From: Peromyscus leucopus
Lineage: Eukaryota; Chordata; Mammalia; Rodentia; Cricetidae
DNA: 64,000 bases
Assembly (NCBI RefSeq): GCF_004664715.2
Contig: NC_051065.1
Span: forward strand, 147,137,487-147,201,486
Direction: 5' to 3'
The position numbers were made by a program, and so were the translations under genes. The notes beneath the pieces were generated by a model that had not been told where the DNA came from, made no database searches, and saw only the letters and a list, made by a program, of their open reading frames with translations. Positions 59,685-64,000 of the stretch are shown here, in pieces (positions within the stretch are counted from its first letter, which is position 1; every line of letters begins with the position of its first letter).

Positions 59685-60140
59685 CTATGGAAAAGACCCT
59701 AATCCTTTAGTATCCCCAGGACCTCTAGTGACACAGTTTTTGTCTGCCACAGGTTGTGGGCCTCCTTGAAATATTTTTCCTAAGCCTCTGCCTGGGCAGT
59801 AGCCCTGACTCTTCAGCATCTGTTGTACAGGCTGTGTAGTAAGCACTGTTTTCACACCATTTAACACATCCCGTCCCCACAAGTTTACTGGAATGTCAGG
59901 TTGCACAAATGGTTGAAAAGTTCCTGCATGACCTTCCTCATCCTTCCAATTTAAAAGTAGCCTGCTCTGTAATGGCATCTGAGCTGTGCTGATACCTTGT
60001 AGGTTAGAGGTAGAATTTTTAAGGGGCCAATTGGGATCTCAGGATTCTTGTGAAATTATAGATATACCCAGTACCAGAATCCAATAATCTTCCAATCTCA
60101 ATCCCATATAATTTTATTTTTAATTTAGGCTGTTTATCAT
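59685..60140 (-). pseudogene. pro: Provirus protease with G-patch-like tail
   Basis: The minus strand shows 'LLDSGTG' (about 60085-60068), the aspartic protease active site, in frame with the dUTPase-like sequence upstream. After a frame break it continues as 59978-59685 with 'VNLWGRDVL' and a glycine-rich 'SQGYCPGRGLGK', similar to the G-patch tail that follows protease in many betaretroviruses. Protease matures the polyprotein. Stops or shifts near 60000 and 60140 disrupt it. Confidence 0.78.
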
Positions 60141-60149
60141 TGATAACTG

Positions 60150-60400
60150 TTTGTTAAAACACCTTTTTCCCTGTACTTCCAAAGCCTCCAGTTCTATATA
60201 TCAGCACCATTTTGAATTTAAAATATGAAAGCAATAATAATTGAGCAATTCTATCACCAGCTTTTGTTTTCATGGTCCTTTTACATATGCCAATTATAAA
60301 AGCATTAAATACAATCTCTATAGGATTTGAAGAGGTAACTTTAGGTAATACTCTTGACTATTTTTATAAAATCTTTAAAAGAGAATCCTTTCTTATAAAT
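60150..60400 (-). pseudogene. Provirus dUTPase remnant
   Basis: In one minus-strand frame 'AGDRIAQLLLL' (60261 leftward) and 'GGFGSTG' (60189-60169) match the last two conserved motifs of trimeric dUTPases. These are fused upstream of protease in MMTV- and type D-like betaretroviruses. dUTPase lowers dUTP to limit uracil incorporation. Only the C-terminal part is legible. Confidence 0.7.
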
Positions 60401-61750
60401 TTCAAGTAACACATTAGCACAAATAGCCAATTATTAACAATGTGGACCAAACAATTTACCTGTATTTTATTTACTGGAAAATAATTTTGTGACCTCTTTA
60501 TCAGTAAGAGATTATCATTTATGGGTTTATCTTAGCAACGTTATTTAATAAGCTAACAACCCAAACCATTTCAGGTGTTATATTTTTATAGAATTAAACC
60601 AAGAATTTTTAGAAAGCAACTTAAATTGCAGAGCCAAATTTTCAGTAATGATCAACAGACAAGACCATACCTAATATATAGTTTAAAATTGTGAATTTTG
60701 TTCCTCTAGTTTATCTACAATGAGGATCCAAACATTCATCCAAACATTTATCAAGACAATCAAAAGAACAGAACATCCTTTATTTAAAACAGCATTGACT
60801 TAGCATTCAATGTCCTGACCAAAACCATTTTTTACCAGAAGTTAGGCCCTGTTTAAACTTTTAGTGCTAGTCCCTTTCCAGCCCCAGCTCGCTGGCTCTG
60901 CCCAGTGCTCAGGCTCTATTGTCAGCACCTGCCTGGGCCGCACTCACACTCTATCACGACTCTGCCTCCCACTGGCGTGTACCTGTCCGCCCGCTGCTTC
61001 GGGCCATCTTGCATGTGCTGCACACGCCTTTGTCTGCCATGCGCCCCGCACACACAAACTCATGTTTAAACTTCCTACTCCCATGAAGGGACTACCTAAT
61101 AATGAGTTATTCCCACCATAAGGGAAAAACAGAAAAACATTTCCCACAAAGGGATCCTAAATATTGAATTATTCCCACTCTGAGGGAAAAAATAAAAAAC
61201 ATTTTAGCCAAAATTAAGCAAACAGACAGCAAAACTTTAAGCTCTGGGCTCGCTTGCTGTTCAGCCAGCAGCAATGAGGCCTACCTGCCGATTCTTTGTA
61301 ATTCAGATGCTGCCGCTCTGCACTGGCGGGAAGAAAGAGCTCAGAGTTTCAGCTATCCTGAAAACTCTACAACTGGAAAAAGTCTTTACATTTTCCATTA
61401 CCACTGGGAAGAGGCTTCTCTCTTTCCTTCATCCTTCCTCTACAAGGCCCCAATCTTTAGGCGTAGTTTCAAAAATTTTTCCCCTTTTTACCGGGAAAAT
61501 TCTTTTTTCTTGATTAAAATTTTTTCTCCCTTTTCTAACGGAAAATTTCCTTTCCTTCCCTCTTCTCTATTGGGAAGATTTCCTTTTTCATTTAAAATCT
61601 TTAGCTGTCTTGCCCTTACTTAACTTTGGTGCCTTCCTGCTTCAACAGTCCAATTAACTGACTGTGAGCTAATTGCACCCATTTCAATTCACTCTTACCT
61701 TTAAAATGCCGGCCGGCCTTCCAAGAGTGTCCGTCAGCTGGTCCTTTCTC
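60401..61750 (-). mobile_element. Provirus leader; no recognisable gag
   Basis: Where about 1.5-2 kb of gag is expected there is about 450 bp of AT-rich sequence (60401-60850) and then a GC-rich patch (60860-61060). A leader with imperfect repeats of 'gaaaattttccc'-like sequence (about 61460-61590) follows. No matrix, capsid or zinc-knuckle motif is visible. Either gag was deleted or replaced, or it has decayed beyond recognition; the good state of pol makes replacement or deletion more likely. Confidence 0.6.
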
Positions 61751-61753
61751 AGA

Positions 61754-61771
61754 TCTCGGTAGGAACCTCCA
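61754..61771 (-). other. Primer-binding site, tRNA-Gln type
   Basis: On the minus strand 'tggaggttcctaccgaga', two bases after the 5' LTR. It is complementary to the 3' end of tRNA-Gln with one extra base. Confidence 0.75.
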
Positions 61772-61773
61772 TT

Positions 61774-62181
61774 TGTAGCGGTAACGCCCGCATTACCGAT
61801 ACCCATTCACCATGTCCGAGCGAAGGGCTGCGGATTAAAAATAGAGACAAGAGACAGCGAGTCATTCGTCACGATTGGATGTCGAATGCCGTTTATTGAA
61901 AGAGGGAAGAAACCTTAAATACAGGCTTACAGTACAAATGGAGGAACCCCCGGAGGGCAGAAGTTCGCTACCAATGGTCTACATTCCAGACCCAATGTTC
62001 TACATTCTTGCATCTAAGTTGTTAACGCCCAAAATGCAGGATACACAAACAAGGAACTTCCCTTAAGCATTCAGAAGGGTGGATACCGGCAGGGAATCTG
62101 AATAGGGAGGACATCTGATCAAGGTCAGCAAGCAAGGCCGCAGCCACTCACAGTCGGGGGCCAGGGCCCATGGCACCCACA
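61774..62181 (-). mobile_element. 5' LTR of the betaretrovirus-like provirus
   Basis: 408 bp, the same length as the 3' LTR, TG...CA ends. Target duplication 'ggtaat' at 62182-62187 matches 55541-55546. CCAAT-like 'ccattggtagc', 'tatttaagg' and 'caataaacgg' give the U3-R layout. Confidence 0.95.
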
Positions 62182-62187
62182 GGTAAT

Positions 62188-62400
62188 AGCTCAGTTTCTG
62201 GTCTTTATTACAACTACATCTCGGCCGCAGGCTGGCCCACTACCTCTGCCTGCCCGCCTCTGCGCAAACTTGCCTACATCTGATGGAGACAATTCATCAG
62301 CTGAGATTTCCTCTTCCCAGATACGCCTAGGTTTGTGTCAAGTTAATAAAAAATCCAGGCAGCACCAAGACTGAAATCTTTCCTCCCTGTTATGAATAAC
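62188..62400 (-). mobile_element. Continuation of the L1 5' region beyond the provirus
   Basis: Sequence after the right target duplication ('agctcagtttctggtcttta') continues the GC-rich L1 5'-type sequence that stops at 55540. The end of the L1 is not clear. Confidence 0.45.
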
Positions 62401-62539
62401 CATTATTTTACATGGTTATTTTATATTTTAGATTTATCTCAGTGTGGAGTTAATTTTCTATATCTTGAACTATCCATACACAGTGCCATCAGAAACAAAA
62501 CTTTTGCTACATGAGAAACTCTCCTTTGAGTTATTGATA

Positions 62540-63690
62540 GGACCATCCAGGAGACTTCAAAACATTATAGGCTGTAGCTATTACCCTTGGTTGCCCCCAC
62601 CTCCAAAGGTAGAAGTTAAGTCCCTATTGCTGAAGATACCATTTACTGAAGACCCAGGGCCCAGAGGCCCACTGAACTGAATCTGACCTGAAAACTTTCT
62701 TCCTGTGAACCAGCTTTCATGGTATCAGAAGGGCCATGCAAGCTTCCAAGGAGGGAAGCAACCAACAGTTCTACTTAGCTATGAACCGTAACAATAATCA
62801 GCATGGTTGGGTAGCCTCAGGATGTAGTATTGGCACACATACCTTGGCAGTAACCAACACCTCTCTAATTGGATTTAGAACTCAACAAGAGGTAAATCAT
62901 TCATGGTACTGGAAACCTAGCCAACTACTCAGAGCTAGCAAAGTTTGGGTTCTTGAAAGACTACAACTGCCACTTTACTAAACCAGCATAATCCTTAATT
63001 ACATTCTAAATATTTGTCCTTATGTCTACAGACAAGTGTAGTCCTCACCCCTCATCAAGGAAACATCTCTTTGAAACAGATAGAGACCATTACAGAAAAC
63101 CAGAACCAGTCAAAATGCAGAGTTATGGAGTCCATTCCCTAAGGATGCATCCACAACACAACACCTGCAACTAAGGTTCAGGGATGATTGCAGAAAAGGA
63201 GGCAAGATGACTCTAAGAGCCAGAGGACCAGCAAGTTTGCTGTGAGACTGTGTCTACTAGAAAGGTCAGAAGCTGTACCTATGAAGTCTCACCTGGCTGC
63301 CTAAACATGACCTAAACAAGAATGACACCAATAGACATATAACATAGATGGGGAGAAAATTCACAAGGTCTCGACCATAAACAAAGAACTACAGGCAACT
63401 AAGAAATGTTGAGAGTGGGGAAAATAGTCTTTCCCAGGGAAGAGCACAACCAATTGGTTATCCAGTACCAAATGGTCAGCCCTGAAAACATACATACAAG
63501 CAATATTATACAGACTGAGCCAATTGTATTTATATATTTAAAAATGCATATATATATATATATATATGGAGAGGGCATGAATTTGAAAGAGACCAGGGAA
63601 GGAGGTACATAGGAGGGTTTGGAGGGAGGGAAGAATGGGGGAAATGATATAATTATACTATAATTTCAAGTTTTATTTAAAAAAAAGAAA
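62540..63690 (+). mobile_element. Lx-type L1 3' end
   Basis: Recognisable rodent Lx 3' UTR phrases: 'cacctccaaaggtagaagt', 'gaccattacagaaaacc', 'tcagggatgattgcagaa', 'gcacaaccaattggttatcc'. An (AT)n tract at about 63547-63568 and a terminal A-rich tail near 63680 follow. No ORF2 protein remains. Confidence 0.75.
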
Positions 63691-64000
63691 ACAAACCCAT
63701 GCCACACTTGGGTGCAGTTACTGATTTTGGTTATGGATTTTGCTAATGCATAAATTTATAGTATCTATTCTGGGAAGTAACATTTACTGGATGTTCACTA
63801 AATATCTGAAAAGAACTGATAAATGAACCCAGTGATAAAGGGGTCACAAGCTACTTTAAGAAGATATTTCTTAGCCCCCGACTTCCCTTCTGGACCAGAG
63901 ATGAGTATCCGAGTCTAACTAGGACCCCATCCCTGGGCACCAGCCACTCCAGGAAGACCTGCCCAACTTGGCCCCAGGTTCTGGCCACTGGGCAGGTCCC
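63691..64000. other. No recognisable feature
   Basis: The last 310 bp show no repeat or gene that I can name. Confidence 0.5.

Noticed and set aside
60864..61147. Short GC-rich frames on both strands considered as a gene
   Set aside because: They lie in the provirus leader, have no domain and are open on both strands because of composition.

Overview
This is mammalian, non-coding-dominated DNA from a muroid rodent, most likely a cricetid (hamster, vole or deer-mouse type). The evidence is the mix of B1 and B2 SINEs (the B1 copies carry the 'gtagctttgcgcctttcctgg' type segment common in cricetids), a 4.5SI RNA retrocopy, Lx-type L1 3' ends and several class II endogenous retroviruses (ERVs). 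There are no bacterial-style genes, operons or CRISPR arrays. Two runs of exactly 500 N (27551-28050 and 44061-44560) split the window into three contigs.

Contig 1 (1-27550) starts with a decayed minus-strand class II ERV (LTR at 7052-7474, then gag, pro, pol and integrase down to about 1284). This ERV is cut up by another LTR, an L1 3' end and a B1. Next come exons 1-3 of a Clec4a/DCIR-like C-type lectin receptor gene on the plus strand (9528-9615, 10817-10936, 14110-14212). They encode an ITIM-bearing cytoplasmic tail, a membrane anchor and a stalk. An L1 with nested LTRs (14.2-18.55 kb) follows, then a repeat-rich spacer that includes a decayed ERV with a tRNA-His-type primer site (22470-25009).

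Contig 2 (28051-44060) is an inverted near-copy of 3251-18540. It carries the same three lectin exons on the minus strand and the same L1, LTRs and ERV. It differs by an extra B2 (28806-28995), several deletions, substitutions and many single-base indels. Its last ~580 bases look corrupted. Because it fills the space between two fixed-size gaps exactly, it may be a misplaced alternative haplotype rather than a real palindrome. No lectin-domain exon was found anywhere in the window.

Contig 3 (44561-64000) holds a ~1.8-kb composite insertion ending in an L1 3' end (48020-49842), an ERV with integrase, env and 3' LTR (51.0-54.13 kb), and an L1 5' fragment on the minus strand. A fairly young, nearly complete betaretrovirus-like provirus (55547-62181, minus) is inserted into that L1. 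It has two 408-bp LTRs that differ at about nine positions, a GGTAAT target duplication, a tRNA-Gln-type primer site and dUTPase-protease-polymerase-integrase sequence. Its gag is not recognisable and its env is mostly deleted. An Lx-type L1 3' end closes the window.

The only host gene I can support is the lectin receptor, present twice. Almost everything else is transposon-derived. No active element is evident, because every retroviral reading frame seen is interrupted.
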